Shown: positions 17,961 to 27,321, counted from the first letter of the stretch. The stretch is 64,000 nucleotides of DNA from JAGQPD01 sp020426865 (GCA_041399065.1 JAWKTN010000009.1:372001-436000), one strand, 5' to 3'. Made by a program: numbers and translations. The notes: generated from the sequence alone by a model not told the origin.

Positions 17961-18272
17961 CTACGACGACGGATCCGACTGCAGCGCGCGGCCGAGATTC
18001 TTGGTAATTGCCTTGCCAACTTTATCTTTGAACATCAATGCGGCAAAGGGCAAATCGATATCGATTTGTACTTCGTTGTCGCTAACTGCCATGTGTCCGG
18101 TAATCGTAAAGGCGAGGCTCTTGAATTTGTAGTCCGCTTCGTTACCGGACCAGTTGATTTCGGCGTCGCGGCCTTCGAAATCTTTGATGGTTTTCTCGAG
18201 CGCGGGCTGGACCATTTCCACGGCTATGGCGGGGTCGTGCGAATGGGGTACGGTAAAGGAAAGTTTTGGCAT
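17961..18272 (-). CDS. Polyhydroxyalkanoic acid system family protein
   Basis: 103 residues. The pattern SFTVPHSHDPAIAVEMVQ, a central ISGN/INWSGNEADYKFKS-like region, GHMAVSDNEVQIDIDLPF and LPFAALMFKDKVGKAI is typical of the small family annotated as PHA granule region protein, found widely outside PHA producers. It resembles a START/lipid-type small beta-alpha fold. The biochemical function is unknown. No PHA synthase is in this window, so a role in storage granules is not supported by context. It is 50 bp downstream of ftsH on the same strand and may share its transcript. Confidence 0.7.
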   Translation of the reverse strand: MPKLSFTVPHSHDPAIAVEMVQPALEKTIKDFEGRDAEINWSGNEADYKFKSLAFTITGHMAVSDNEVQIDIDLPFAALMFKDKVGKAITKNLGRALQSDPSS

Positions 18273-18322
18273 GCGACATCCTAGGTTGGTAAAGTTTCCC
18301 TGAGCGGGATGAAAGGCTCAAG

Positions 18323-20404
18323 CTACCCGCTTTTCTCCACGGCATCTCCGTCAATCGCATCCGTCGATTCGTTCTTGACGGTTCGCTTCGCCCCCTCACT
18401 GGTCCCCGGAACGACCTGGGGGCGAGATGAGTTGGCTTCCAGAATCCGCTTCAGATCATGAGCCTCAATCGATTCCACTTCGATCAATTCTTCTGCGAGC
18501 GCCATAAGGGCAGCACGCCGAGTCTGGAGGATATCATGAGTTTTCTTCAACGCGTCACCCAGGATCCGGCGGACTTCTTGATCGATTTCGCGAGCGGTTT
18601 CTTCGCTGTGACTATGCAACCGTTCCTCGCCGGCGTGCGCCAAGAAAGCGGATCGCGAAGATTCGCGATACGCGATGCGTCCTAGTTTGCTCATGCCGTA
18701 ATCCATGACCATCGCGCGAGCAATCTCGGTGGCACGTTCCAGGTCGTTTTGGGCACCCGTGGAAATATCGTCGTAGATCATTTCCTCGGTGACGGTGCCC
18801 GCGAGCAGAACTTGTATGCGACTTTCCAATTCACTTTGGGTCATCAAGTAGCGATCGCCCTCGGGACGCTGCAACGTGTAGCCAAGTGCGGCGAGGCCAC
18901 GTGGGATGATCGATACCTTGTGGACCGGATCGGTGTTGGGAAGGCTGTACGCCACCAACGCATGCCCCGCCTCGTGATAAGCGACTCGTTGCTTCTCGTC
19001 CTCGCTCATCACTCGCTGCTTCTTCTCCAGCCCCGCCGTTACTCGCTCAACGCCATCGTTGAATTCCCTTGAGCCAACAGCGGATTTGTTCTTTCGAGCG
19101 GCCAGCAGCGCGGCTTCGTTCACGAGGTTGGCCAGATCGGCACCGACGAACCCCGGCGTAATCGCCGCGATTTCTTTGAGATCGACCGAAGCGTCAAGCT
19201 TGACGGACTTGACGTGCACCTTCAAGATATCCTCGCGACCGCGGACGTCCGGGCGATCGACTAGCACCTGACGGTCGAACCGACCCGGCCGGAGCAATGC
19301 TTGATCCAACATTTCGGGGCGATTCGTGGCGGCCATCACAATGACACCACTATTGGAATCAAAACCATCCATTTCTACCAACAACGCATTCAACGTCTGT
19401 TCCCGCTCGTCATGACCGCCCACAATGCTGGTCCCGCGAGTCTTCCCCAGCGCATCCAGTTCGTCGATAAAGATAATGCAAGGCGCCTTCGCAACGGCTT
19501 GTTCGAACATGTCCCGAACGCGCGCCGCACCGACACCCACGAACATCTCCACGAAGTCGGAACCCGAGAGACTGAAGAACGGCACGCCAGCTTCACCGGC
19601 AATCGCTCGTGCCAACAATGTCTTTCCAGTACCAGGAGGACCAACCAACAGCACCCCCTTGGGAATGCGACCACCCAATCGCTGGTACTTGTCCGGTGAT
19701 TTGAGGAAGTCTACGATCTCCTTGACCTCCTCCACGGCTTCGTCAATGCCCGCCACGTCGTCAAACGATACCCCAAGATCTTCTTGAGCGTACAGGCGAC
19801 CGCGACTGCGGCCAAACGCCATCGGCGACCCGGCACCGCCCAGCTTTCGGAGCATGAACAGGAACAGTCCAATGAACAGACCACTGATGACGAACATCGG
19901 CAGCCATGATCGCCAGACGCTCGGTGGGGCCGCGAAATTTCGCGGGATGTTATGTTGATCCAACAATTCCGCCAACTTCTGTCCGGCCCATTCCTCGGTG
20001 CCTCGGTTCGTGCGAAATGATACATCGGCCTTCGGAGGTTGTCGGGCATCCGGTGGATCCAGGATTTCGCGAGTCACTTTGCCGGTAATCGTTTCGCCAA
20101 TCCGAACCTGAGCGAGGTCGCTATAGCGAACCGTCCGCTTGCCGCTACGGACCACGATCTCGCCCGACTTGCCGTCAGCCAGCTGAATCTTGCCGTCATC
20201 GGTAACGACTCGCGTGCTATTTTCAATTAACTTGCGGAGGTCATTGTAGGAAATCTCGTCGGTGTTCATGCTCGGCAACATGTACAACCCAAGTATCACC
20301 GCCACGGCCAACACAATCGCCGTGAGGAGAAAACTGTAGCCGGAACTGTTCCGATTCCCGCCGCTGTCCCCCTGTCGATTTCCGCGATTTCGATCGTTGC
20401 TCAT
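18323..20404 (-). CDS. ftsH: ATP-dependent zinc metalloprotease FtsH
   Basis: 693 residues from ATG 20404; the TTG at 20470 would add a non-conserved leader. Order: short Asn/Gly-rich N-terminus, membrane helix (about 25-45), extracytoplasmic domain, second helix (FVISGLFIGLFLFML), AAA+ module with Walker A GPPGTGKT (about 255), Walker B IIFIDELDA and the FVGVGAARVRDMFEQA pore segment, then the zinc protease site HEAGH near 476 and the third ligand region (ATEIARAMVMDYGMS). It degrades misfolded membrane proteins and selected soluble regulators such as LpxC. Length and order are normal. Its presence near lpx and rseP genes fits general envelope maintenance but they are not in one operon. Confidence 0.97.
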   Translation of the reverse strand: MSNDRNRGNRQGDSGGNRNSSGYSFLLTAIVLAVAVILGLYMLPSMNTDEISYNDLRKLIENSTRVVTDDGKIQLADGKSGEIVVRSGKRTVRYSDLAQVRIGETITGKVTREILDPPDARQPPKADVSFRTNRGTEEWAGQKLAELLDQHNIPRNFAAPPSVWRSWLPMFVISGLFIGLFLFMLRKLGGAGSPMAFGRSRGRLYAQEDLGVSFDDVAGIDEAVEEVKEIVDFLKSPDKYQRLGGRIPKGVLLVGPPGTGKTLLARAIAGEAGVPFFSLSGSDFVEMFVGVGAARVRDMFEQAVAKAPCIIFIDELDALGKTRGTSIVGGHDEREQTLNALLVEMDGFDSNSGVIVMAATNRPEMLDQALLRPGRFDRQVLVDRPDVRGREDILKVHVKSVKLDASVDLKEIAAITPGFVGADLANLVNEAALLAARKNKSAVGSREFNDGVERVTAGLEKKQRVMSEDEKQRVAYHEAGHALVAYSLPNTDPVHKVSIIPRGLAALGYTLQRPEGDRYLMTQSELESRIQVLLAGTVTEEMIYDDISTGAQNDLERATEIARAMVMDYGMSKLGRIAYRESSRSAFLAHAGEERLHSHSEETAREIDQEVRRILGDALKKTHDILQTRRAALMALAEELIEVESIEAHDLKRILEANSSRPQVVPGTSEGAKRTVKNESTDAIDGDAVEKSG

Positions 20405-20893
20405 GGATGTTGTACCGTTGTCTGTTCCGAAGAAACAATGAAATCCGGCTGCTGCCGGTCCATTTGGCAAATCAACGATCGGGCCATATCCTTGGGTAAT
20501 CCGGCCCGATCATTTAGGCAATTCAAGTTTCATTATAGCGAGACCTGTCACGAAGACACCCGCGAAGTCTGCGCATCCGGCAGGTTTTGCGTGCATCATC
20601 TGCTATAATCCGGCTTGCCGTTATTACCCGACATTTTTACAATTTGGCTGGGGTTTACAACTTGACTGGGGTTTACAATTTGACTGGGGCAAGCAAGTTG
20701 AGAATCGGCAGGCCTGTCACTTGCTGTGCTCCGATGCGGCATCGGGGGCAGTGCCAGATCGCCCTCACGTAACCACTCGCCCGTTACCGTCGTAACCACT
20801 GTTGCCAGCAACGTTGTTTGGCACACCAGGGGCGGTCCAACCTCGCAGTGGTCGCTCGCAGCGGTCTCGAAGAACGGTGTAGAAGAACGGTAA
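20405..20893. other. Intergenic region between divergent ftsH and dxr (489 bp)
   Basis: It holds an 18-bp triplicate repeat (listed separately) and a TATAAT at 20604-20609, without a well-spaced -35. No gene is supported: the short frame across it (20587-20772) mostly reads the repeat. Confidence 0.4.
20636..20689. repeat. Three tandem copies of an 18-bp repeat upstream of dxr
   Basis: Consensus TTTACAATTTGACTGGGG at 20636-20653, 20654-20671 and 20672-20689, with one change (TTTGGC for TTTGAC) in the first and one (AACTTG) in the second. Each copy contains TTGRCT, which resembles a -35 box. The array lies between the ftsH and dxr starts, so variable copy number could alter spacing or binding of a regulator. 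Confidence 0.7.
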
Positions 20894-22066
20894 ATGGTCG
20901 CGATGACAACTGGTCGGCAAAACGTAGCTGTGCTCGGTTCGACCGGAAGCATCGGGCGAAATGCACTAGAGGTGATTGCTGCCACTTCGGACCGAACGCG
21001 GCTGTGGGCCATTTCGGCCCATTCGCGGCTCCAACAGGCGGTTGACCAAGCGCGGCAATTTCAGCCCGCGTACCTCGTGGCCGCTTCCCCACAACATGCC
21101 GAATCCTTCGATTGGTCGACCCTGCCGAATCACACCCGGCTACTTCGTGGCCCGGAGAGCTTGGAAGCCGTCGCCAGGCATGAGGAAGTGGACACCGTCG
21201 TTTCAGCGATTGTCGGCAGTGCCGGGCTGCGTAGCACCTGGGCGGCATTGGAGGCCGGCAAGCGTGTGGCGCTGGCCAATAAGGAAACGATGGTCGTGGC
21301 AGGGCCACTGATCAACGACCTGCTTGCCCAGTATGGTGGTCAATTAATACCCGTTGATAGCGAACACAGTGCGGTATTCCAGTCACTGTCGGCTGGGAGA
21401 CGCGGCGATGTCAGTAGGGTCGTGTTAACTGCCAGCGGTGGGCCTTTCCGAGATTTCACCCACACGCAATTGGAACAAGTCACTGTCGAACAGGCACTCG
21501 ATCATCCAACGTGGGACATGGGACCGAAGATCACCGTCGATTCCGCCACGATGATGAACAAGGCGTTGGAAATCATCGAAGCTCGCTGGTTATTCAACCT
21601 GTCTCCCGAACAGATTTCTGTTGTCGTGCACCCGCAGTCCGTCGTCCACTCGATGGTCGAATTCATTGACGGGTCTGTCGTCGCACAGCTCAGTCCACCC
21701 GATATGAAGTTGCCCATCCAATACGCGTTGAGCTATCCCGAACGCTGGTCGGGACCGGCCGAGCGGATCGATTGGGCCGACGTCCATCAACTGCAGTTCT
21801 TGCCACCCGACCCCGACCGCTTCCCGGCCTTGGCGTTAGGCGCGGAAGTTGCGCGTCAAGGTGGTACGGCGGGAGCGGTCCTGAATGCGGCGAACGAGGC
21901 TGCGGTAGCCAGCTTCTTGCAAGGTGAGTTAAAATTTACCGAGATCGTGGCGGCGTGCCGCTCGATTTTGAATCAACATCATTTTGAGCCCCAACCGACG
22001 CTGCATCGTTTGATGCAACTCGATGCGTGGGCTCGCCAGGAGGTTACAAGGTGGGTCTGTACCTGA
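20894..22066 (+). CDS. dxr: 1-deoxy-D-xylulose 5-phosphate reductoisomerase
   Basis: 390 residues, normal length. It converts DXP to 2-C-methyl-D-erythritol 4-phosphate with NADPH in the non-mevalonate isoprenoid pathway. Visible signatures: NADPH motif LGSTGSIGRNALEVI near the start, ANKETMVVAG, the metal/substrate loop PVDSEHSAVFQ (Asp and Glu ligands), TASGGPFRDF, HPTWDMGPKITVDSATMMNK and VVHPQSVVHSMVE. The cytosolic enzyme is encoded directly before rseP, a gene order conserved in many bacteria (dxr-rseP). The C-terminus overlaps the probable rseP start by 16 bp, implying translational coupling. Confidence 0.97.
   Translation: MVAMTTGRQNVAVLGSTGSIGRNALEVIAATSDRTRLWAISAHSRLQQAVDQARQFQPAYLVAASPQHAESFDWSTLPNHTRLLRGPESLEAVARHEEVDTVVSAIVGSAGLRSTWAALEAGKRVALANKETMVVAGPLINDLLAQYGGQLIPVDSEHSAVFQSLSAGRRGDVSRVVLTASGGPFRDFTHTQLEQVTVEQALDHPTWDMGPKITVDSATMMNKALEIIEARWLFNLSPEQISVVVHPQSVVHSMVEFIDGSVVAQLSPPDMKLPIQYALSYPERWSGPAERIDWADVHQLQFLPPDPDRFPALALGAEVARQGGTAGAVLNAANEAAVASFLQGELKFTEIVAACRSILNQHHFEPQPTLHRLMQLDAWARQEVTRWVCT
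22038..22043 (+). promoter_or_regulatory. Shine-Dalgarno site fixing the rseP start
   Basis: A perfect AGGAGG inside the end of dxr, seven bases before an in-frame GTG at 22051. Strong sites are scarce in this window, so this one argues for GTG 22051 rather than GTG 22027 or ATG 22081 as the rseP start. Confidence 0.65.
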
Positions 22067-24162
22067 TAGCAACACAGTCGATGTGGCTCGATCCGCAACT
22101 TTGGGTCAGCGTTTTCAAAGCCATGTTCGGCCTGGGATTCGTGATCTTCGTGCACGAATTAGGGCACTTTCTTGTTGCAAAGATGTGCGGCGTCAAATGC
22201 GAGAAGTTTTATGTCGGCTTTGACGTACCGATCAAGATCGGCCCGCTGAAATTGCCTGCGGCGTTGTTTCGCAAACAGTGGGGGGAAACCGAATATGGCA
22301 TCGGCATCATCCCGCTTGGTGGTTATGTTAAAATGCTGGGGCAGGACGACAATCCGGCCAATGCCGAAGCAGAAGCCGAACGAATCCGCGTGACGGGGGA
22401 CGATGGCGAACCGGGGGAATTGGATCCGCGAAGTTTCCCGGCCAAAACGGTCGTCCAGCGGATGGCGATCATTGCCGCCGGTGTCACGTTTAACTTGATC
22501 TTTGCCGTCGTCTTTGCCACCGTCGCGTACCGCATGGGCGTTTCCTACACGCCCTGCGTCGTCGGACAGGCGATCCCCGGTGATCCCGCCTGGGTCCACG
22601 GTTTGAAACCAGGCGAACGAATCGTGCAGATCGGTAAGCAGGGTGAACCCAACGAGCATTTGCGATTCACGCAAGACCTCCGCGCTCATATGTATCTTCT
22701 CAATGACAACCAGGATGTCGACCTGTTGGTGGAGTCCGTCGACGGCAAATCACGCCGCTGGGTTACTATCAACCCCAATTCGCGAGTCATGGAACGAACG
22801 TCACATCGTACGATCGGAATTTCCATTCCCCAATCGCTGGTACTGGTCGGACCCGACTCCATGCCGTTCGAAACCGCCAATAAGCTCGTCGGAAACGATG
22901 GCGACCGCGTGACAGCGGTCGTCGTTGGCGGCCAACGCCATGAAGTGTCAAGCAATGCGCAACTTATGGGGTTGCTATCGGAATACGATGACAAGGATGT
23001 CGAGCTGGAGGTGGAGCGAAAACTCGACGATTCGACCAACAGTGGTGTGAACCATGAGACCGTAAATGTCACGGCGCCCCCACAACCTTGGCGGCGATTT
23101 GGCATGATCATGGAGCTCGGCCCAATTGTCGCCATCCAACAAGGATCGTTGGCTGAAGAAGCCGGATTCAAGGAAGGTGATCGAATCGTATCGTATAACG
23201 ACCAACCGGTTGGTGATCCAATTTCGCTCGCCGACCGCATCGCCAACTTAGCAGGACAGGAGATTGTCTTCAAAGTGCAACGTGAAGGTAGTAGCGGCGA
23301 AGTCGCCCTGCGTGTGACTCCCGGTGTTCCCGAAGTTCCGCCGCTACTGATCAGTGGTCGTGTTTCGTTGGAATCCATCGGCGTCGCCTGCGAATTGCCG
23401 GCAAAGGTGGCCAAGGTCATTCCCAACACGCCCGCCGACCGTGCGGAAATCGAAGCTGGTGACCAGGTTGTGTCGGTTCAGTTTTTGGCGGGTGACGGTG
23501 ATGCAACGATTGAACGTCTGCTTCGTAAGAGTGGCGATATGGATCAACCTACGAAACTTGATGGCAAGGCCTATCACTGGGGATGGGTGTTTTCATCGAT
23601 CCAGGAGCTGCCGGAAACCGTTCGCATTCGTGTGGAAATGCAAAAGAACAACGGCCAGATGGCTCAACATGATTTGGAGTCGATCGCCTGGGCTGGCGAA
23701 TTCAACCAGGACGATCCCACGTTCAACCCGAATCACAATGTCCAGGCGACACTCTTAACCGAAGTCAATACTGCCGCTTCCTGGGGTGAGGCACTCTCCT
23801 TGGGAGCTCGGGAAACGTGGGAAGGGGTCGGCCAAGTGATCGCCGTGCTCAAACGGATCCGCCAAGTCGGTAAGAATCTGGGGGGACCAGGGTCCATCGT
23901 CGTGGCCGCCGTTTCCGAAGCATCGCAAGGATGGGCTCGATTGTTGGTGTTCCTTACGTTACTCAGCGCCAACCTGGCCGTCATCAATATGCTCCCCATT
24001 CCCGTCCTCGACGGTGGACATATGATGTTTCTGCTGTACGAAGGCGCGCGAGGAAAACCGGTCAACGAACGGATTGCCTTCGTGTTGACGATGATCGGAT
24101 TCGTGTTCATCCTCAGTCTCATGCTGTTCGTCATTGGTTTGGATATTCGCCGCTATAGCTGA
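22051..24162 (+). CDS. rseP: RIP/site-2 zinc metalloprotease RseP, with enlarged PDZ region
   Basis: 703 residues from GTG 22051. The active-site helix HELGHF lies at about 35-40 in the first membrane segment, and the second metal motif NMLPIPVLDGGH near 645-655. Between them are several PDZ-like modules: VVGQAIPGDPAWVHGLKPGERI, AIQQGSLAEEAGFKEGDRIV and VAKVIPNTPADRAEIEAGDQVV (each seen as the usual A-x-x-A-G-x-x-x-G-D pattern). E. coli RseP is about 450 residues with two PDZ domains, so this protein is roughly 250 longer with an additional module. The family cleaves anti-sigma factors or signal peptide remnants within the membrane. Context dxr-rseP is conserved. Confidence 0.93.
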   Translation: MGLYLIATQSMWLDPQLWVSVFKAMFGLGFVIFVHELGHFLVAKMCGVKCEKFYVGFDVPIKIGPLKLPAALFRKQWGETEYGIGIIPLGGYVKMLGQDDNPANAEAEAERIRVTGDDGEPGELDPRSFPAKTVVQRMAIIAAGVTFNLIFAVVFATVAYRMGVSYTPCVVGQAIPGDPAWVHGLKPGERIVQIGKQGEPNEHLRFTQDLRAHMYLLNDNQDVDLLVESVDGKSRRWVTINPNSRVMERTSHRTIGISIPQSLVLVGPDSMPFETANKLVGNDGDRVTAVVVGGQRHEVSSNAQLMGLLSEYDDKDVELEVERKLDDSTNSGVNHETVNVTAPPQPWRRFGMIMELGPIVAIQQGSLAEEAGFKEGDRIVSYNDQPVGDPISLADRIANLAGQEIVFKVQREGSSGEVALRVTPGVPEVPPLLISGRVSLESIGVACELPAKVAKVIPNTPADRAEIEAGDQVVSVQFLAGDGDATIERLLRKSGDMDQPTKLDGKAYHWGWVFSSIQELPETVRIRVEMQKNNGQMAQHDLESIAWAGEFNQDDPTFNPNHNVQATLLTEVNTAASWGEALSLGARETWEGVGQVIAVLKRIRQVGKNLGGPGSIVVAAVSEASQGWARLLVFLTLLSANLAVINMLPIPVLDGGHMMFLLYEGARGKPVNERIAFVLTMIGFVFILSLMLFVIGLDIRRYS

Positions 24163-24174
24163 CGCCTTGAACCG

Positions 24175-24942
24175 ATGGGATTTGATTTCCACGCCGATGG
24201 GGTTCGGCCCATCGTGTTGCTTGATGCCGTCGGGACGTTGATGTATCCCGAACCGACGGCTGCGATTGTCTATCACGCCTTTGGGAAGCGACTCGGCGTC
24301 GAAGTGCCCTTGGACGAAATCCGACGGCGCTTCGATATGGCACGGCGCGCGTACTTTCCACCGCTTGCGTCAAGCGAGGAGCACGAGCTGGTTACCAATG
24401 ACGAGCGCGAACGGCGAAGGTGGCGAGAGATCGTGGGGGCAGTGTTTTTAGAACTATCGAATTCGCTCGCCGACCGGCTGTTCGGGGAGCTCTGGGAATA
24501 TTTCGCCGATGGAAACCATTGGCGATTGTTCCCTGACGTAGAGCCGGCTTTGAGGGAACTTTCGCAACGCGGTATCCCCTGGGCGATTGCGTCGAATTTT
24601 GACGAGCGTCTCGAACGTGCGGTGCAGGCACATGTTGCCCTCAAGGAAGCGGTCGCGGTTTTCCATTCCGCAAAGCTGGGCATTTGCAAGCCCGCGCCCC
24701 AGTTCTATCTGCAAATCGCCGCCCGCTTGGATGCACATGTGACGCAGTTGTGGATGATCGGCGATGATCCGGACGCGGACTTCCTCGGTGCTCGCAATAG
24801 TGGCTGCCAGGCGCTATGGTTGAATCGTCACCAGGGCCGCGCTGCCAATCGGATTGCTGCCAATCGGATCGCTGCCAATCGGATCGCTGCCGACCGTACG
24901 ATTACCGAACTTCATCAGCTAACACACTACCTCTTCGACTAG
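24175..24942 (+). CDS. HAD-superfamily hydrolase (DREG-2/HDHD3-like) with repeat-expanded tail
   Basis: 255 residues. Motif I reads LLDAVGTLMYP (Asp17), lacking the second Asp of the usual DxDGT; the subfamily resembling HDHD3/DREG-2 has similar substitutions, and the second Asp is the general acid in HAD phosphatases, so phosphatase activity is doubtful. Motif II is AIASNFD, motif III the lysine in LGICKPAPQFY, motif IV GDDPDADFLGARNSG. After the HAD fold, an Asn-Arg-Ile-Ala-Ala segment is repeated about three times (near residues 223-237) by a 15-bp DNA repeat. It starts 13 bp after rseP and is probably its operon partner. Substrate unknown. Confidence 0.85.
   Translation: MGFDFHADGVRPIVLLDAVGTLMYPEPTAAIVYHAFGKRLGVEVPLDEIRRRFDMARRAYFPPLASSEEHELVTNDERERRRWREIVGAVFLELSNSLADRLFGELWEYFADGNHWRLFPDVEPALRELSQRGIPWAIASNFDERLERAVQAHVALKEAVAVFHSAKLGICKPAPQFYLQIAARLDAHVTQLWMIGDDPDADFLGARNSGCQALWLNRHQGRAANRIAANRIAANRIAADRTITELHQLTHYLFD
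24841..24885. repeat. 15-bp coding tandem repeat (three copies plus a partial fourth)
   Basis: GCTGCCAATCGGATY is repeated at 24841-24855, 24856-24870 and 24871-24885, and GCTGCCGACC begins a fourth. The unit is a multiple of three, so it expands the protein tail by five residues per copy without shifting frame. Confidence 0.85.
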
Positions 24943-25005
24943 TGCCGTGCGGTACAATCAACGCTCCCTTGTCTGGAGAATCCCATACGCTGCGTGCTTA
25001 CCGTA

Positions 25006-26184
25006 TTACGCCTGGCGCGCTCGGCTGAATTGCTCGGCGGCAAACAGCAAGTCGTCCGTGGTATGTGCCGCCGATACTTGGACTCGGATACGAGCCTTGC
25101 CAAGCGGCACTACGGGATAGGAAAAACCGATTACATAGACACCGAGCTGCAACAATCGATCTGCCAGCGAGCTCGCCAGGGCGGCGTCGCCCAGCATGAT
25201 CGGGACAATCGGATGCTCGCCCGGAATGATATCAAAGCCACGGTGTGTCATCTCGTCTCGGAATAGATGGGTGTTATCGGCGAGTCGATCACGGAGTTCG
25301 GTTGAGCGGGATACGATCTCCAAAGCTTTGGTCGAAGCACCGACGATTGGAGGGGCAACGGAATTCGAGAATAGATAGGGTCGCGATCGCTGCCGCAGTA
25401 GTTCGATGAACTCACGGCGACCGCTGGTGTATCCGCCGCTGGCACCACCTAGCGCCTTTCCCAAGGTGCCGGTTGTCAAATCGATGCGCCCCATCACGCC
25501 ACGATACTCGTGGGTGCCACGGCCGGTCGGACCCCAGAACCCGGTGGCGTGGCAGTCGTCGAAATGCACGATTGCGTGGTATTTGTCTGCCAGCTGGCAG
25601 ATTTCGTCCAAACGCGCCACGTGGCCATCCATCGAAAAAACGCCGTCGGTGGTGATCAGCTTTGTCCTCGCACCTGCTTGTGTGGCTGCCTGCAGTTGCG
25701 ATTCGAGGTCGGCGATGTCGTTGTTGCGGTAGCGGTAGCGATGGGCTTTGCAAAGTCGCACACCGTCGATGATGGAAGCGTGGTTTAATTCGTCGCTGAT
25801 CACGGCGTCCTCCGGACCAAGCAGCGTTTCGAACAGGCCACCGTTAGCATCGAAACACGACGAATAGAGAATCGTGTCTTCCGTGCCCAAGAAATCGGTG
25901 AGCGCTTGCTCAAGTTGTTTGTGGCATGTTTGTGTGCCACAGATGAAGCGTACGGACGAAAGGCCATATCCCCAGGTATCGAGCGCATCGTGAGCGGCCT
26001 GGACGATTTCCGGGTGATTGGCCAACCCCAGATAATTGTTGGCGCACATGTTAAGAACATCGCGCTGAGCGACGTTGATATGTGCTCGCTGGGGTGATTC
26101 GAGGCGGCGTTCGTTTTTGCCGAGTCCCTGGGAGCGGATGTCGTCCAACGTCTGTTGCGCGCGAGCGGTGGTTGCGTTGTCCAC
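25006..26184 (-). CDS. kbl: Glycine C-acetyltransferase (2-amino-3-ketobutyrate CoA ligase)
   Basis: 392 residues, the normal length. A PLP-dependent alpha-oxoamine synthase that cleaves 2-amino-3-ketobutyrate with CoA to glycine and acetyl-CoA. Signatures: NMCANNYLGLANHP, SSVRFICGTQTCHKQLE, DELNHASIIDGVRL, FDDCHATGFWGPTGRGTHE and the PLP lysine in TGTLGKALGGASGGY. The start is GTG 26184, decided by AAGGAGG about eight bases upstream. It lies 14 bp after tdh on the same strand; together they convert threonine to glycine and acetyl-CoA, and this gene pair is well known. Confidence 0.96.
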   Translation of the reverse strand: MDNATTARAQQTLDDIRSQGLGKNERRLESPQRAHINVAQRDVLNMCANNYLGLANHPEIVQAAHDALDTWGYGLSSVRFICGTQTCHKQLEQALTDFLGTEDTILYSSCFDANGGLFETLLGPEDAVISDELNHASIIDGVRLCKAHRYRYRNNDIADLESQLQAATQAGARTKLITTDGVFSMDGHVARLDEICQLADKYHAIVHFDDCHATGFWGPTGRGTHEYRGVMGRIDLTTGTLGKALGGASGGYTSGRREFIELLRQRSRPYLFSNSVAPPIVGASTKALEIVSRSTELRDRLADNTHLFRDEMTHRGFDIIPGEHPIVPIMLGDAALASSLADRLLQLGVYVIGFSYPVVPLGKARIRVQVSAAHTTDDLLFAAEQFSRARQA

Positions 26185-26198
26185 GAGTTGATCCTCCT

Positions 26199-27227
26199 TT
26201 ACGAACTCCAGTCGAGGACGACCTTACCGGAGTCGCCCGAGATCATGGCGGCGAAGCCTTGTTCGTATTCGGTGTAATGAAGCTGGTGAGTGATGACCGG
26301 AAGAATATCCAGTCCACTTTGAATCATGACGGTCATTTTGTACCAGGTTTCATACATTTCGCGGCCATAGATCCCCTTGATTGTAAGCATGTTGAAAACA
26401 ACCTGATTCCAATCAATGGCAATGTCTTCCGAGGGGATGCCGAGCATCGCGATCTTGCCACCATGACACATCGATGCGAGCATGTCGCGGAAGGCGGCGG
26501 GATTGCCAGACATCTCCAGCCCCACGTCAAAACCTTCGACCATCCCTAGCTCGCGCTGCACTTCTTCCAGTGTCGTGTGACGAACGTCGACGGCCTTGGT
26601 GACATTGAGTCTTCTGGCAAGCTCGAGACGATACGGGTTGACGTCCGTGATCACCACGAATCTTGCACCAGCGTGTTTGGCGACGGCAGCGGCCATGATG
26701 CCGATCGGTCCTGCACCAGTGACCAGTACGTCCTCGCCCAATACGTTGAAGGAGAGTGCGGTGTGAACGGCATTTCCAAGCGGATCGAAAATCGCTTGAA
26801 CGTCGCGAGGAATCCCTTCAGCGTGATGCCATACATTAGTCATTGGAAGCGTGATGTATTCGGCGAACGCACCGGGACGGTTGACGCCGATGCCTTTTGT
26901 GTCTTTACACAGGTGACGGCGCCCGGCCATGCAGTTGCGGCAGCGTCCGCACACGACATGCCCCTCGCCGCTGACAATGTCGCCCGGATGGAAGTCGACG
27001 ACATTGCTACCCACTTCGACGATCTCTCCCACGAACTCATGCCCCACCGCCATCGGCACGGGAATCGTTTTTTTCGCCCATGCATCCCACTTGTATATGT
27101 GCACGTCTGTTCCACAGATCCCAGTCTTATCGACACGAATCAAGACGTCGTTGATACCGACCTTTGGCTCCGGAATGTCCTCCAGCCATAATCCAGGTTC
27201 GGCCAACTTTTTAACAAGAGCTTTCAT
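26199..27227 (-). CDS. tdh: L-threonine 3-dehydrogenase
   Basis: 342 residues, normal for zinc-dependent medium-chain threonine dehydrogenases. It oxidises threonine to 2-amino-3-ketobutyrate with NAD+. Seen: catalytic zinc site GICGTDVHIYKWDAW and GHEFVGEIVEVG, structural zinc cysteines in VVCGRCRNCMAGRRHLC, GVNRPGAFAEY, the Rossmann motif TGAGPIGIMAAAVAKHAGA, and GLEMSGNPAAF. GAGGAA precedes ATG 27227 by several bases. First gene of a two-gene operon with kbl. It diverges from lpxD; the 200-bp gap carries a dyad listed separately. Confidence 0.96.
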   Translation of the reverse strand: MKALVKKLAEPGLWLEDIPEPKVGINDVLIRVDKTGICGTDVHIYKWDAWAKKTIPVPMAVGHEFVGEIVEVGSNVVDFHPGDIVSGEGHVVCGRCRNCMAGRRHLCKDTKGIGVNRPGAFAEYITLPMTNVWHHAEGIPRDVQAIFDPLGNAVHTALSFNVLGEDVLVTGAGPIGIMAAAVAKHAGARFVVITDVNPYRLELARRLNVTKAVDVRHTTLEEVQRELGMVEGFDVGLEMSGNPAAFRDMLASMCHGGKIAMLGIPSEDIAIDWNQVVFNMLTIKGIYGREMYETWYKMTVMIQSGLDILPVITHQLHYTEYEQGFAAMISGDSGKVVLDWSS

Positions 27228-27321
27228 GCCGCATTCCTCGACCTGGCAGGCGGTCCGTTGGTGTTTTCACGGGGATCCTTGGTTGGTTTCCATTCTGCAG
27301 AGCATACACGGTATTCGTACT

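Noticed and set aside
20587..20772. 61-residue plus-strand frame across the 18-bp repeat
   Set aside because: Mostly translates the repeat; no homology cue, and it lies in a divergent promoter region.
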